Below, one piece after another: positions 1 through 12,400 of a stretch of DNA of 64,000 nucleotides. The notes under the pieces were generated by a model, which saw only the letters and a list, made by a program, of their open reading frames with translations, had not been told where the DNA came from and ran no database searches. The DNA lies in the NCBI GenBank assembly GCA_963848205.1, contig CAWKCV010000003.1:1054001-1118000 (forward strand), written 5' to 3'. This DNA comes from BOG-908 sp963848205 (lineage in GTDB: Bacteria; Pseudomonadota; Alphaproteobacteria; Acetobacterales; Acetobacteraceae). The number at the start of each line of letters is the position of its first letter. Within the stretch, counting starts at the first letter, position 1. The position numbers were made by a program, and so were the translations under genes.

Positions 1-336
1 GGCGTCGGCTGCTCCAAGGTGCTCGACATCCACGATGTCGGCCTGATGGAGGACCGTGCGACATTGCGCATTTCCAGCCAGCACATCGCCAACTGGCTGC
101 TGCATGGCGTGGTGAGCGAGGCGCAGGTGATGCAGACATTCCGCCGGATGGCGGCCGTGGTGGACCGCCAGAACGCCGGTGATCCGCGGTATCGGCCGAT
201 GGCGCCGGGCTTCGACGGGGCGGCTTACAAGGCGGCGTGCGATCTGGTGTTTCAGGGGCGGACGCAGCCTAATGGATATACGGAGTTCATTCTCCACCGG
301 CGGCGCAGGCAGGCGAAGGAAGCCGTCGCTTTTTGA
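1..336 (+). CDS. glcB: Malate synthase G, C-terminal part (5' end outside window)
   Basis: The frame is open from base 1 and reads GVGCSKVLDIHDVGLMEDRA, followed by RISSQHIANWL, HGVVSEAQVM and MAAVVDRQNAGDP. These are the conserved C-terminal segments of malate synthase G, which condenses glyoxylate and acetyl-CoA to malate in the glyoxylate shunt. Only about the last 111 residues of a family usually near 720 are present because the window cuts the gene, so this is not a real truncation. Two GTG/TTG-like codons inside the fragment are not starts. The stop lies in an AT-rich stretch 128 bases before the giant adhesin gene; the two genes have no obvious functional link. Confidence 0.93.
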   Translation, partial: GVGCSKVLDIHDVGLMEDRATLRISSQHIANWLLHGVVSEAQVMQTFRRMAAVVDRQNAGDPRYRPMAPGFDGAAYKAACDLVFQGRTQPNGYTEFILHRRRRQAKEAVAF

Positions 337-463
337 GAAAAACGATTGTTTCATTCCTTTGATGAAGGTTTGATGACAACGCCCCTCCCAGTCCAAGCCG
401 CAGTGCGGAACAGGCAGCGCCTCTGTTAAGGAACGCCGGTTCCAAGCGAGCGGACCCGATCTG

Positions 464-3400
464 ATGTTGCCCACGCATACCCCGTCCGCAGCACGACGCC
501 GCTCGGCGCTCCTGCAAAGCGTCAGCCTGGGCGCGCTCGTCGTGGCCGGTGCCGCTTCACCTCGTGTTGCCGCGGCCGCCACCCCGTTCCGCTCGCTGAA
601 CCAGGCGCTCGCCCTCGCCGGCCACGCGGCTCAGGCCGCTACGGCTCCCTCGAATGCGGTGACCGCCAGCGCCCATGCCGCACTCGGCGCGCAGAACCTG
701 ACCCGCGCCGCCGTGCAATTCCGCAGCCTGGCGGATGCCCTGACGGCCGCCTCGGGCAGTGCCGCCAGCAACCCGATCGTCATCGACGGCGTGGGCGCCG
801 GCACCGGTCTGCAGGTCGCGCCCAAGGCAGGCACCGCCGGTGGCCCGCTTTGGCAAGGCGCCGCGCTGCCGACCAGCAACACCAATGGCGCGGGCATCAC
901 CGTCACCGTCAAGCAGAGTCAGCCGCTGGCCAATCTGACGTGGCAGACCTTCAATGTCGGCCGCAAGACGACGCTGAATTTCGACCAGAGCGCCGGCGGC
1001 GCGCTGGCCAGCTCCTGGGTCGTGATCAACAAAGTGCTCGACCCGAGCGTCAGCGGCAGCCAGATTCTCGGCGCGATCAATGCGCAGGGCAAAGTCTATG
1101 TGCTGAACCGCAACGGCATCGCGTTCGCCAAAGGCTCCACCGTCAATGTCGGCTCGCTGATCGCGGCCACGTCCGACATCGCCGCCAGCCAGTTCTCCAC
1201 CACGGTCAGCGGCCAGACCAGCTTCAACCTTTATGGCGCGTCGGTCGCGTCTTCGAACGCCGCCACCAATATCGATCCGATTACCCGACTGCCGATCTAC
1301 TACCAGCCGACTTTCGTCAACGGCACCAACGCCAGCATCACGGTGGCGCCCGGCGCGGTGATCCAGACGGCGCTACCCGCGGGCAGCAATGGCGGCGGCT
1401 ACGTGATGCTGCTGGGCGGCAACGTCACCAACGCCGGCATCATCAGTACGCCGCTCGGCCAGACCGTGCTCGCGGCCGGCACCGCGTTCACCCTGCGCCA
1501 GGGCAGCTCCGGCGCATCGGGCACCACCAATGTGCTGTCGACAACGCTCGGCAGCGAAGTCGCGGCAACCAATTACGGCACCAGCTCGCTCACCGGCTCG
1601 CCCACGGTGAACCCTGCCTACGCCGTGTACAACACCGGTTCGGTCCTCAACGCCGGCATCGTCGTCGCCGATCAGGGCGACATCTCGCTGGTCGGCCACG
1701 CGCTGACGCAATCGGGCGTGCTGCTGTCCACGACCACGGTCAACCAGCGCGGCACCATCCATTTCCTCACGCCGAACGACGGTTCGGACCCGCTTTCGCG
1801 GGTCACGCTGTCGCCGACTTCTGTCACCGAAATCCTGCCCGAGGATAACGGCGAGACGGCGCTGGACGCGCAACGTTCTTCCGAAGTCGCCACCAGCGCT
1901 TTGCTGAATGCCACCCGCGCCGCCCTCGGCACGCCCGATGCCCTGCTGTCGCAATCCTCTCCCGTGCTCAACACCACGAACTACCTGCCTGACCAGGTCG
2001 CCGAAAGCCGGGTCGAGATCTCCACCGGCGGCTCCGTCGAAGCCCAGCCCGGGGCACTCGTCGTCGTCCAAGGCGGCCAGATCGAAGTGGGCGCGGGCAG
2101 CCGCCTGCTGCTCGAGAGCGGCTCCACGCTCGATGTGTCAGGCACCACCAACGCCGTGCTGGCCGGCAACATCAACGCGCTCGACCTTGGCAGCACCGCC
2201 AACACCTCGACTGCGCTGTCGGACAGCGTGCGCGCGCTGCTGGTCAACGTGCAGCCGTTCCAGCTGCGCGACAGTGCCGCCAACCGCAATGGCGGGCTGA
2301 AGGGCACCAACGTCTATGTCGATGCGGCGACCCTGGTCGAGATCGCCAGCGGCGCCTATGCCGGCAATATCTACACGCCGGGCGGCCTGCTCGAAGTCTC
2401 CGGTTATCTCGGCCTGGTGCCGCACACGATCGGCGAGTTCACCTCGATCGGCGGCCAGGTGACGCTGCAGGCCCAGCAGCGCGTGATCGTCCCCGGTGCT
2501 GCCGGCGCCAGCGGCGCCATTCAGGCGATCCAGCCGGGCAGCATCGTCACCCAAGCAGGCTCGGCCATCAACCTGCAGGGCGGCACCGTCTCCTACCAGG
2601 CGGCCAGCCTGCCGCAGACCTACGTGCAGGCGACGAACGGAACCATCTACGACATCAACAATGCACCGTCGAACCTTGTTTATACGGGATTATATACCGG
2701 CGAGCTGTTTGCCCACCCACGCTGGAAAGTCACGTTCGACTACGTCAACCCGCTTCTCACCCCGCCGGTGATCGAGCAACCGTCCTACACCGTCGGCCGC
2801 GATGCGGGCTCGATCGTCATCAACGCCGCCACGTCGGCCATCAATGGCGCCGTCTATGCCGGCGTGACGCTCGGCCAGTACCAGAGCACGCCACGCCCGG
2901 CCGGCGTCACCGACCCGTTCCTGCTGGCGCAGACCGTGGTGCCGCAATCCGGCACGCTCGCCTTCGGCGAGTTCCCGTTGATCGCCAACCAGACCCTGAC
3001 CACAGCCAGCAATGTCGTGTTCCAGGCCACGCCCGGCTCGCCAATTGCGCCGGCCGCCAACCCGCTCAACCCGGGCACCAGCACGTTCGACGCGCCGCAA
3101 CTCGATGCAGACGGGCTCGGCAGCATCGTCGTCACCACCAACGGCAGCATCTCGGTGCTTTCGCCGCTGGCGGTCGCCGACGGCGGCACCGTCTCGCTCA
3201 CCGGCAGCACCATTCTCGTCGATGCCGGCATCACCGCACGCAGCGGCGCGATCACGCTCACCGACCAGCTCGCCAGCCAGACGACGCCGGTGGGCAAGCC
3301 CGGCGGCATCACGCTGGCAGAAGGCGCGGTGCTCGATGCACGCGGCGTCTGGACCAACGAGCATCTCGACCCGGTGCACCAGACCGGTGCCGGCTATGCC

Positions 3401-6400
3401 AACGGCGGCAACGTCACCATCGCGGGCTCCTCCGGCGTGACGCTGGCGGCCGGCTCCAAGATCGACGTCTCTTCCGGCGGCGGCGTGCTGCGGCTGGGCC
3501 AGGCCTTCACCGGCCGCGGCGGCTCGGTGTCGGTCATCGCCGACATCCCGCTTGTCGGTGGCGGCAGCAGTGGCGGCAGTAGCGCGCAGGCGACGGCGCC
3601 GGTCGTGTTCGATTCCACCTTCGTCGGTTACGCCAGCGGCGGCGGCGGCACGCTCAGCCTGGCCGCACCGCTGATCGAGCTCGGCACCGGGCCCACGCCC
3701 GCCAGCCTCGCCTTGCCCGCAAACCTGACCGGCCCGGCGCTCGCCACCGGCAGTGCCACGCTGTCGGCACTCAGGATCGACAATGCGCTGTTCTCCACAG
3801 GGTTCGCGAAATACGTGGTGAACGGCACCGCAGGCCTGGCGGTGTTGCCGGGCGCCCAGATCACCGCATCGCAGCCGATCTACACGATCGACCTGGGGTT
3901 GGGCGTGCCGTCCGGCAGCGATCCTTCGGCGGCCTACAAGGTCGTGCTACCGGTGCTGTTCACCCCCACGCCAGGTGCCGAGACGCTGACGCAGCGCGCG
4001 GCGGCCAGCCTGTCGCTCTATTCGGCCACCGGCGGCGCCGGCGGGCTGTTCCCCAATGCCGGCGGTGCCCGGTTCGGCGGCGGCGCGGTGAGCATCGGCA
4101 CCGGCGCCAGCGTCAGCGTGGACCCAGGCGCATCCATCGCGGTCGCCGGCTACGGCCAGGTAAGCGTGCTCGGCACGCTGACTGCGCACAGCGGCAACGT
4201 GACGGTCGCCAACACGCTCGGCGTGGCCGATACCGCCGTGAGCGACCCGCCCAGCTATACCGTTTCGGGCTATGTCCCGGGCGTATCGGTGTGGATCGGC
4301 GCGGCAAGCCGGATCGATGTCTCGGGCCTGTCGGTGGTGCGGACCGATGCGCTGGGACGGACATTCGGGTTGGCGGGCGCCGGCGGCTCGATCACGCTCG
4401 GCAGTCTGCCCGGCGGCGGCGTGCCGACCTTCGCCCAGGTCATCGTGCGCCCCGGCGCGGTGCTGGACGCCGATGGCGCCGCGACGCCGGTGCAAGTGGT
4501 GCAGGGCGCGGACCCGGTCTCCGTGACACCAGTCTCGAACCCGGTGACGCTGGCCGGCGCCGGCGGCTCGATTGCCGCGGACTCCCTGCTCGGCGTGGCG
4601 CTGGACGGCACAGCCACCGCGCGCGCCGGTGCGGCGGACGCTGCCGGCGGCACATTGTCGCTCACGCTGGACGCCAGCAACCTCACGCAATACTCCGATA
4701 TTCCGACTTATGCGTTCGAGGCGCCGCGCCTGATCGTCACCCAGTCGTTCGCGGCGACGCAGCCGGCGACCGGGCTCGCACCCGGCGATATCTCGCCTGC
4801 CAACACGTTCAGCCAGGTGCACGCCTCGCAGCAGCAGATCGACGAAGGTGGTTTCGGCTCCGTCGTGCTCGCCGCGCCCTCGGCCGCCATCGCGTTCGCC
4901 AGCGGCGTCGAACTGCATGCCGCGCGCAGCATCGTGCTGAACTCGCCCGTCGTCGGCGGCATATCGCCGAACGGAAGTATTTCAGTTGCAGCACCTTACG
5001 TCGCGTTGCTGGGTGCGACGGCCGAGGAACTCGCGATCAAGGGCGTCCAGCCCGGGCCGCAGCTCGGCTTTTCCACCCTGACGGTGCTGGCCGACCTAAT
5101 CGACCAGAGCGGCTCCTCGTTCTTCGGCGGCCGGGAACAGGCCGTCCCTCTTCCGGCGAGCGCCGCGGGCGGCCCGATGCCCGGGTTCGGGCCACCCGCC
5201 TTCAACACCAACCCGAACGTGCTCGGCTTCGGCCAGCTCAATCTGGAAAGCACCGGCGACATACGCTTCCTGGGCACCGACAGAAGCACGGGCGGCGGGG
5301 CCACGGGCGTGGTCAACAGCGTGGGCAACATCCTGCTGCGCGCGGCACAGATCAGTCCGGGCAGCCTGCAACGCTCGGTGATCAGCGCCGGCATCACCTC
5401 CAGCTTTCCGGGCGGAACCGCCGTCTCGGGCGGCACGATCACCGTCGAGGGCAACGGAAACGCGACCGCGCTGCCCTACTCGGTCGGCGGCCAGCTCGCT
5501 TTCATTGCCGACACTATCGTGCAAGGCGGCGTGATCCGAGCGCCGGAAGGCATCATCTCGTTCAGCGACGGCTTCATCGAGAACAATCCGGTCACGCCAA
5601 GCCGCATCGCCTTCACGCCGGGCAGCGTCACCTCGGTCAGCCTCGCCGGCCAGACCATCCCGTATGGCGGCACGGTCGATGGCGTTACTTATATCGCGCC
5701 GGGCGGCGGCGCAGCCACTCTGTTCAACCCGCAGATCAGCGTGCAGGCGCAATCGATCGATGTGCAGAATGGCGCGTCGATCGATCTGCGCGGCGGCGGC
5801 ACGCTATCGGGCGCCGGCTTCGTGTTCGGCCGCGGCGGCACGGCGGACGTGCTGACAACGCCGTTGCTCGACATCCAGGGCGGCGCAGCGGTCGCCAACG
5901 CGCAAGCCCAGGTCGCCGGGATCCAGCCGGTGCGCACCGGCGACCCCGTCTATGCCATCCTGCCGGGCTACGCCTCCGCCTATGCGCCGACAACGGTGCC
6001 GGGCGACACCGCCTACACGGCCACGAATATCGGCGAGCAGATCAGCGTGGGCACCACCGTGCCGGGGCTGGCTGCGGGCACCTACACGCTGCTGCCGGCC
6101 TATTACGCGCTGCTGCCGGGGGCCTATCGCGTGGAGCTGACCAGCGGCGTGCTGCCGCCGCAGACCAGCCTCACCCAGGGCAATTTCACCGCCTCCGCCC
6201 CGGTCACGATCGGTGTGGCCAACACCGCCATCTCCGCGCCGGTCGCCGTCAGCGCGCTGTTCACCAGCGGCACCAACGTCCGACTTCTCTCGCAATATGA
6301 CGAGGAGAGCTACAACACCTTCGAAGCGACCACGGCCACGCAGTTCGGCGCGCCGCGCCCCTTCCTGCCGCAGGATGCCAAGACGCTGTCGCTGCTCTAC

Positions 6401-9400
6401 CCCAGCGCCATCGGCACAGGCCCGGCGCTGAGCTTCGCGCCGGGCGCCCTGCTCGAAGCCCCGGCGCCAGGCGGCTACGGCGCCACGCTGCAGATCAACT
6501 TCGCCGGCGGCAGCGGTTCGACGATCGTGGTCGCCGGCAACACGCCGCCGCTCGCGACATCGAATACCGAGCTGGTTCTGTCGGCGCCCACCCTGGACGC
6601 CCTGGATGTGCCGCGCCTGGTGCTGGGCGGCACGCTGGCGCAGAGCCTGTTCGCCACCGACACGGTCGATATCGCGTCCAACACCGCCGGCGTCGTCATC
6701 CAGCCGAACGCCAGGCTCACCGCCGGCGACATCCTGCTCACCACCACCGTCAGCGGCCAGATCATCGTCGCACCCGGTGGCACGCTGAGCACGATCGGCG
6801 CGGGAGCGGCGGCCTACGACAACAATAACGGGTTCTTCTTCGACAACCAGATCACCACCGGCACGGCCATTCCCGTGCTGGACGTCTCGAACGGACGCGT
6901 CGTGTTCGTGCCGAACACCGATGCGGCGGCAGGCGCCTCGATCAGCGTGGGCGCCGGCAGCGGCCTGCTGGCGTCCGGCAGCCTCAATATCGTCGCCCCC
7001 GGCAACACGCAGGTGACGATCGGGGCGGCCAATCTCGGTGCCCAATATGCGTCCATCGCCGTCGCCGCGATCAACATCGGCAGCACCGCGTCGCTCGCCC
7101 GCTTCGCAGGCCAGCTCCCGTCCGGCTTCAGCGTGACGCCGCAGGCACTGTCCACGCTGTTGAACGGCAGCCCCACGCTTCGCACGCCGGCGGCCACGCA
7201 ACTGACGCTGAGCGCCGCGCAGGAAGTCAACTTTCTCGGCAGCGTGGCGCTGGACAGCGGCACCACCGACCTGGTGCTGAACACGCCGGCCATCTACGGC
7301 GTCGGCGCCGGGACCGATACCGTCTCGATCGCCGCGCCCAGCTTCACCTGGAGCGGCGTCGCCACCCAGCAATTCACCGCGCTGAACTCGCTGACCGGCG
7401 TGACCACCACCGCGCTGCCGGGCGGCCAGATTGCCGGCGGGCTGCTGCCGGCCAACGGCATTGGCCATCTGGACATCAACGCCGGGACCATCGTGCTCGG
7501 CTACGGTCCGCAGGCCCAGCCAAACGACCAGGTGCTGCTGCAACGCTTCGTCGCCGGGTTCGGCAATGTGGCGCTGAATGCGACCCGCCAGATCACCGCC
7601 AACAACCAGAGCGGCCTGACCGTCTTTCAGAACGGCCTTGCACTCAGCCAGACGGCGAGCGGCCTCGGCGCGACCGGCGCGCTCGGCAATCTCACGCTCA
7701 ACGCGCCCCTGATCACCACGCAAAGCGCCGCGGTGCTCGACCTCACCGCCGGCGGCACGCTCAAGCTGGTCTCGCCCGGCCCTGTCGCATCGACCTCCGT
7801 CGTGAGCCTCGGCGGCCAGATCGACGCCATCGCCGGCACCGTCGATATCGGCACCGCCATCGCCCTGCGCGCCGGCCAGTTCAACGTGACTGCACAGAAC
7901 GGCATCGACGTCGCGGGCACCGCGGCCATCGACCTGTCCGGCCGGCCTGTCACCTTCTCCGACCAGACGCGGTTCGCCCCGGCCGGCACGCTGGCCTTCG
8001 AGAGCACGGCCGGCAGCATCACACTCGAGACCGGCTCGCGGATCGACGTCTCGGCCACCGGCGCCAGCGCGGGCAGCGTCGCTTTCAGCGCGCTCGCCGG
8101 CGGGGTCGCGCTCGACGGCACGCTCGTGGGCGCGGCGAATCCCGGCCAGACCGGCGGCAGCTTCACGGTGATCGCCGGCACGCTGGCGACCACGACGCAA
8201 GCCGCGAATGTGGCGGTGGGCGGCAGCGCGTTCGACAACATCAATGCGGGCCTGAACGCCGGCGGCTTCACCGGCGCGCGCAGCTTCGAGCTGGGCACCG
8301 ATGCAGGACCGCCGGGCGGCACACCGACCGCCAACCTCGTCATCGGCAACGACACCGCCGGCGCGCCGCTGGTCGTCGCGCAAACCGTGCGGGTGACGGC
8401 CGACCGCGGCGCGATCGATGTGACCGGCACGATCGACGCCTCCGGCACCGGGCCGGGCGCGATCTCGCTGCAGGCGCAGACCGATCTGACGCTGGCCGCC
8501 ACCGCAGTGCTCGACGCGCATGCGACGCAGACCGCGGTCAACTCCTATGGCAGCCCGATCGACGCCGCCAACCGCGCACATGTGACGCTGGCGGCCACCA
8601 CCGGCACGCTGACGCTGGCCGGCGGCGCGATCGACGTGTCCTACGCGGGTGACGCCACCATCGGCACGCCGCAGGGCCAGGTGGTGCTCGACGCGCCACG
8701 CCTTGGGGGCGCCACGGGCGGCGACATCGCCATTCAGGCCGCAGCCCCTATCGCGATCACCGGCGCGCAGAGCGTGGCGCTGTATGGCTGGACCACCTAC
8801 ACCTCCACCGACCCGAACGGCCGCATCGTGCAGACGCTCGGCGGCACGCCGGCGCCCGGCACCACGGTCATCGGGCTGGCGCAGATCGACCAGGACAACA
8901 CCGCCTTCATCACGGCGGCCGACGGCAATGCCGGCCTTGCCGGCCGCCTGGCCGGCCTGACCACCTACGACGCGCGTTTCCATCTGCGCCCCGGCGTGCA
9001 GATCGACAGCGCTGCCGTCACCAGACCCGGCACCGGCAACCTGACGATTGCCGGCGACCTCGATTTCTCCGGTTTCCGATACAGCGACGCGGCCGGCTAC
9101 GGATTGCAGGCGACGGGCGCCTTGGGCTCCGGCGAGCCCGGCGCCATCGTGTTCCGCGCCGCGGCCGACCTCGTGGTCAACGGCAGCGTCACAGACGGTT
9201 TCGCCGCCCCGCCCGACAAGACCGCCGCCAACCACCTCAAGGCCGACAATTCCTGGGTGTTCCTCTCGCCCAACGTGCTCAACGGCAATCTGGGCGCGGT
9301 CGAGCCGCTTTCGGCCGACGTGGTCCTGCCTGCCAGCATCAGCGTCACGCAGACGGTGGGGGGGGTCACGACCGTCACCCACCAGATCGAGCTGGGCGCC

Positions 9401-12400
9401 GGCACCACGATCGATGAGTCGCGCCCGGTGTCGCTGAACTACGCGATCACCATCAACTCGGCCGCCATCGGCCCCAACGTGGTGGTGCCGTTCACCGCCG
9501 TGCTCGACCCCGCCAACCCCGACATCGTCATTCCGAACGGCGGCTTCATCACGACGGCCGCGATCACGCCCCCGACCGGCCCGGTCATCCCGGCCGGCAC
9601 ATTCCTGCCGGGCGGCTCCGTCATTCCGGCCGGCTCCACGCTTGGCAAGGGTACAGTGTTGCCGGTGACCTTTGCCGTGGCGACCGGCACGGTGGTGCCG
9701 GCCGGCACGCTGTTGTCGATCTTCGACGACACGGCGGGCATACTGAACACGTTCGGCGCCGGCACGTCCGCGCTGACCTTGTCGGCCAATACCGCGCCGC
9801 TGCCGGTCAACGCCTTCCTGCCCAGCAACACCGCGCCGCAATTCATCGCCACCGACGGGCAGTTCGTCGGCCGTCTCGATCTGCGCCCCGTCGGCACGGA
9901 CCCCGCCGGCCAGCCGGTGCAGGGCTACGTGTATGCGCTGAGCAAACTGCTGCCGCCCGGCGCCTTGTCATGGAACCTCGACCTCGTGGCCGGCGCCAAC
10001 CAGGCCAGCGCCAACCCGAACGCCGTGCTGCCGCGCTCCGTTTTGGCCGGCGGTGCGCTGGCCAAGCCCGTCAACACGATCGACCAGGCGGCCGGCAGCC
10101 TGATCCTGTCCGACACGCATTACCTGGCCAACTCGCTGAACGTGGGCGCGGTCAACCCCGCGTTCAGCGTGCTGCGCACCGGCACCGGCGATCTCTCGCT
10201 GATCGCAGGCGGCAACTTCGACCAGAGCTCGTTCTACGGCATCTACACCGCCGGCACGCAGAGCGACGGTGTGGGCGCGGGCACGCCCTACGACCTGGCG
10301 CGCCAAAGTTTCCAGGCTAACCCCGGCACGCCCGGTCGGCAGGGCATCGCACCGGGCGGACCGCAGACGACGGTCAACACGATCGTGCGTGAGACCTACC
10401 AGGCCAACTACCCGACCCACGGCGGCGATGTTCTGCTGAGTGCGCAAGGCAATGCCGTAGGCGACCTCAACGGTGGCGCCCTATCGACAACCGCGCTCGT
10501 CACCAGCGATGCGGTCGGCAACTGGCTCTGGCGCCAGGGGAGCACGCAGCTTGGCCAGAGCACCGCCTGGTGGATCAATTACGGCACGTTTGCCGTGCCC
10601 TATGGCCCTGGCGATAGCGGCCTGTTGCCAAACTCCAATGGCAACTTCCCCGCACAACTCGTTGGTTTTCAAGGTATCGGCACCCTGGGCGGCGGCAATC
10701 TTACGGTGAACGTGGGGCAGAACGCCGGCCAGCAGACCGATCGAACCGGCAATACAGGCCCTTACAATCTCAACCAGCCGTTGCGCGGAGAAGGCCTGGT
10801 TCTCGCGGTGGCCAGCACCGGCCGGGAGGTGACGAATGGCGGGACGGCCACTTTGGTGGAGACCGGTGGCGGCAATCTGACATTGCACGTCGGCGGCACC
10901 ATCAACCCCATCAACTCGCAGGCCCTGGTCAACGCGGGCATACCCTCCAATCCCGAATCGGGCGTCAACGGAACGCTCATCGATCTGCGCGGCGCCATCA
11001 ACGTCACGGCTGGTGCCGTCGGCCGTCTCGACGAGAGTTACGTCACGGGGTTCACGGCAAACGAGTTGGACCCACGCCCGATCAGCCCGTTTGCACCAAT
11101 ACTCACCGCGAACGGCGGGATCACTCTCCTGCCGGGTGACAGCGCGGTCTCGATCGTGACGCAGCGCGATGTGGTGCTCGACGGCGTGGGCGACGCAGGG
11201 CGTGTGACCGAACAGAACCTGACGCAGATCAGCCAGTCGCAGATCGGCACTCTCTCGACGTCGGGTGGCGCTACGGGCTTCACGCTGTGGACGAATGCGA
11301 CTTCGGTCGCGCTCTTCACAAGCGGCGGCAATGCCGCGCCGATCACCATCGGCGCGACCACCCCCCTGGCCGGCGTGACCTCGAACGACAGCCCGACGGA
11401 CACGAACTTCATCTATCCGTCACAGCTCTACGTGACCTCGGCATCGGGCGAGATCGCATATGGCAGCACGTCGTTCCCAATCGGCGGCATTTCGGCCAAC
11501 GTGTTCTCGATCGAAGTCGCACCGTCGGCCAATGAGCAGGTGGCATTTCTGGCTGGGACCACCATCCAGGCGAACGGCCTCGCGGTCGATCTCTCCGGTG
11601 CGGACCCCGCCGCCCTGTCGACGCCGCTCGACCCGGCATTTGCCAGCTTTGCAGGCACGCCCAGCCAGGGTGTGACCAATATTCGCCCCAATCTCGGCAC
11701 CACGCAGTCCCCGCTGGCGCTGTTCGCGAAGGAGGCCGACACGCCCTCGGTGCCGTATCTCGGCACGAAATCGCTTGCCACGCCTGCGCTGTTCTATGCG
11801 GAGACCGGCGACATCCTCGACCTGATCACTGGCGAGACGGTCAGTTTCACCAGCGCTGCCAACGAAATCCTGCCGCAATGGTATCTTGCCGCCAAGCCGG
11901 TGCGCATCGTGGCCGCGCAGGACATCATCAGCAGCGGCACCGCGCCGGCCGCGAACGCCGGCACGCTGCAGCAGAACCAGCGGCCTTCGCTCAACGGCGC
12001 TCTGTCGACCGCGAGCGGCAACCTGTTCCTCAACAACAGCGCGCTATCGATCTCGACCGTGTTTGCCGGGCGCGACATCCTCGGCAGCTATTTCTACGTG
12101 GGCGGTCCCGGCCTGCTCGCGGTCGAAGCCGGCCGCAACATCCAGCAGATAGGCTATGCCGCGCCCGGTGCCCCCGAGCTTCTCAATTACGGCTCCATCA
12201 AGAGCCTCGGCTCGCTGCTGACCGGGGCGCCGGTCAGCCTGACCGGCGGCGCCTCCATCGAGCTCGGCGCGGGCCTGGGCGCCGGCCTGACCTACACCGA
12301 TTTCGCCAATCTCTATTTCAACCCCGCCAACCAGGCGAACCTTGCTCTGCTGATCACCGACCCCGCCAACAAGAACAAGGTGCAGCAAGTCTATGCCACG

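Noticed and set aside
5804..9841. Open minus-strand frame of 1,345 codons inside the giant adhesin gene
   Set aside because: It is rich in Arg, Gly and Ala with no domain or start signal, and follows the regular codon pattern of the high-GC repetitive gene on the other strand. It is a shadow frame.
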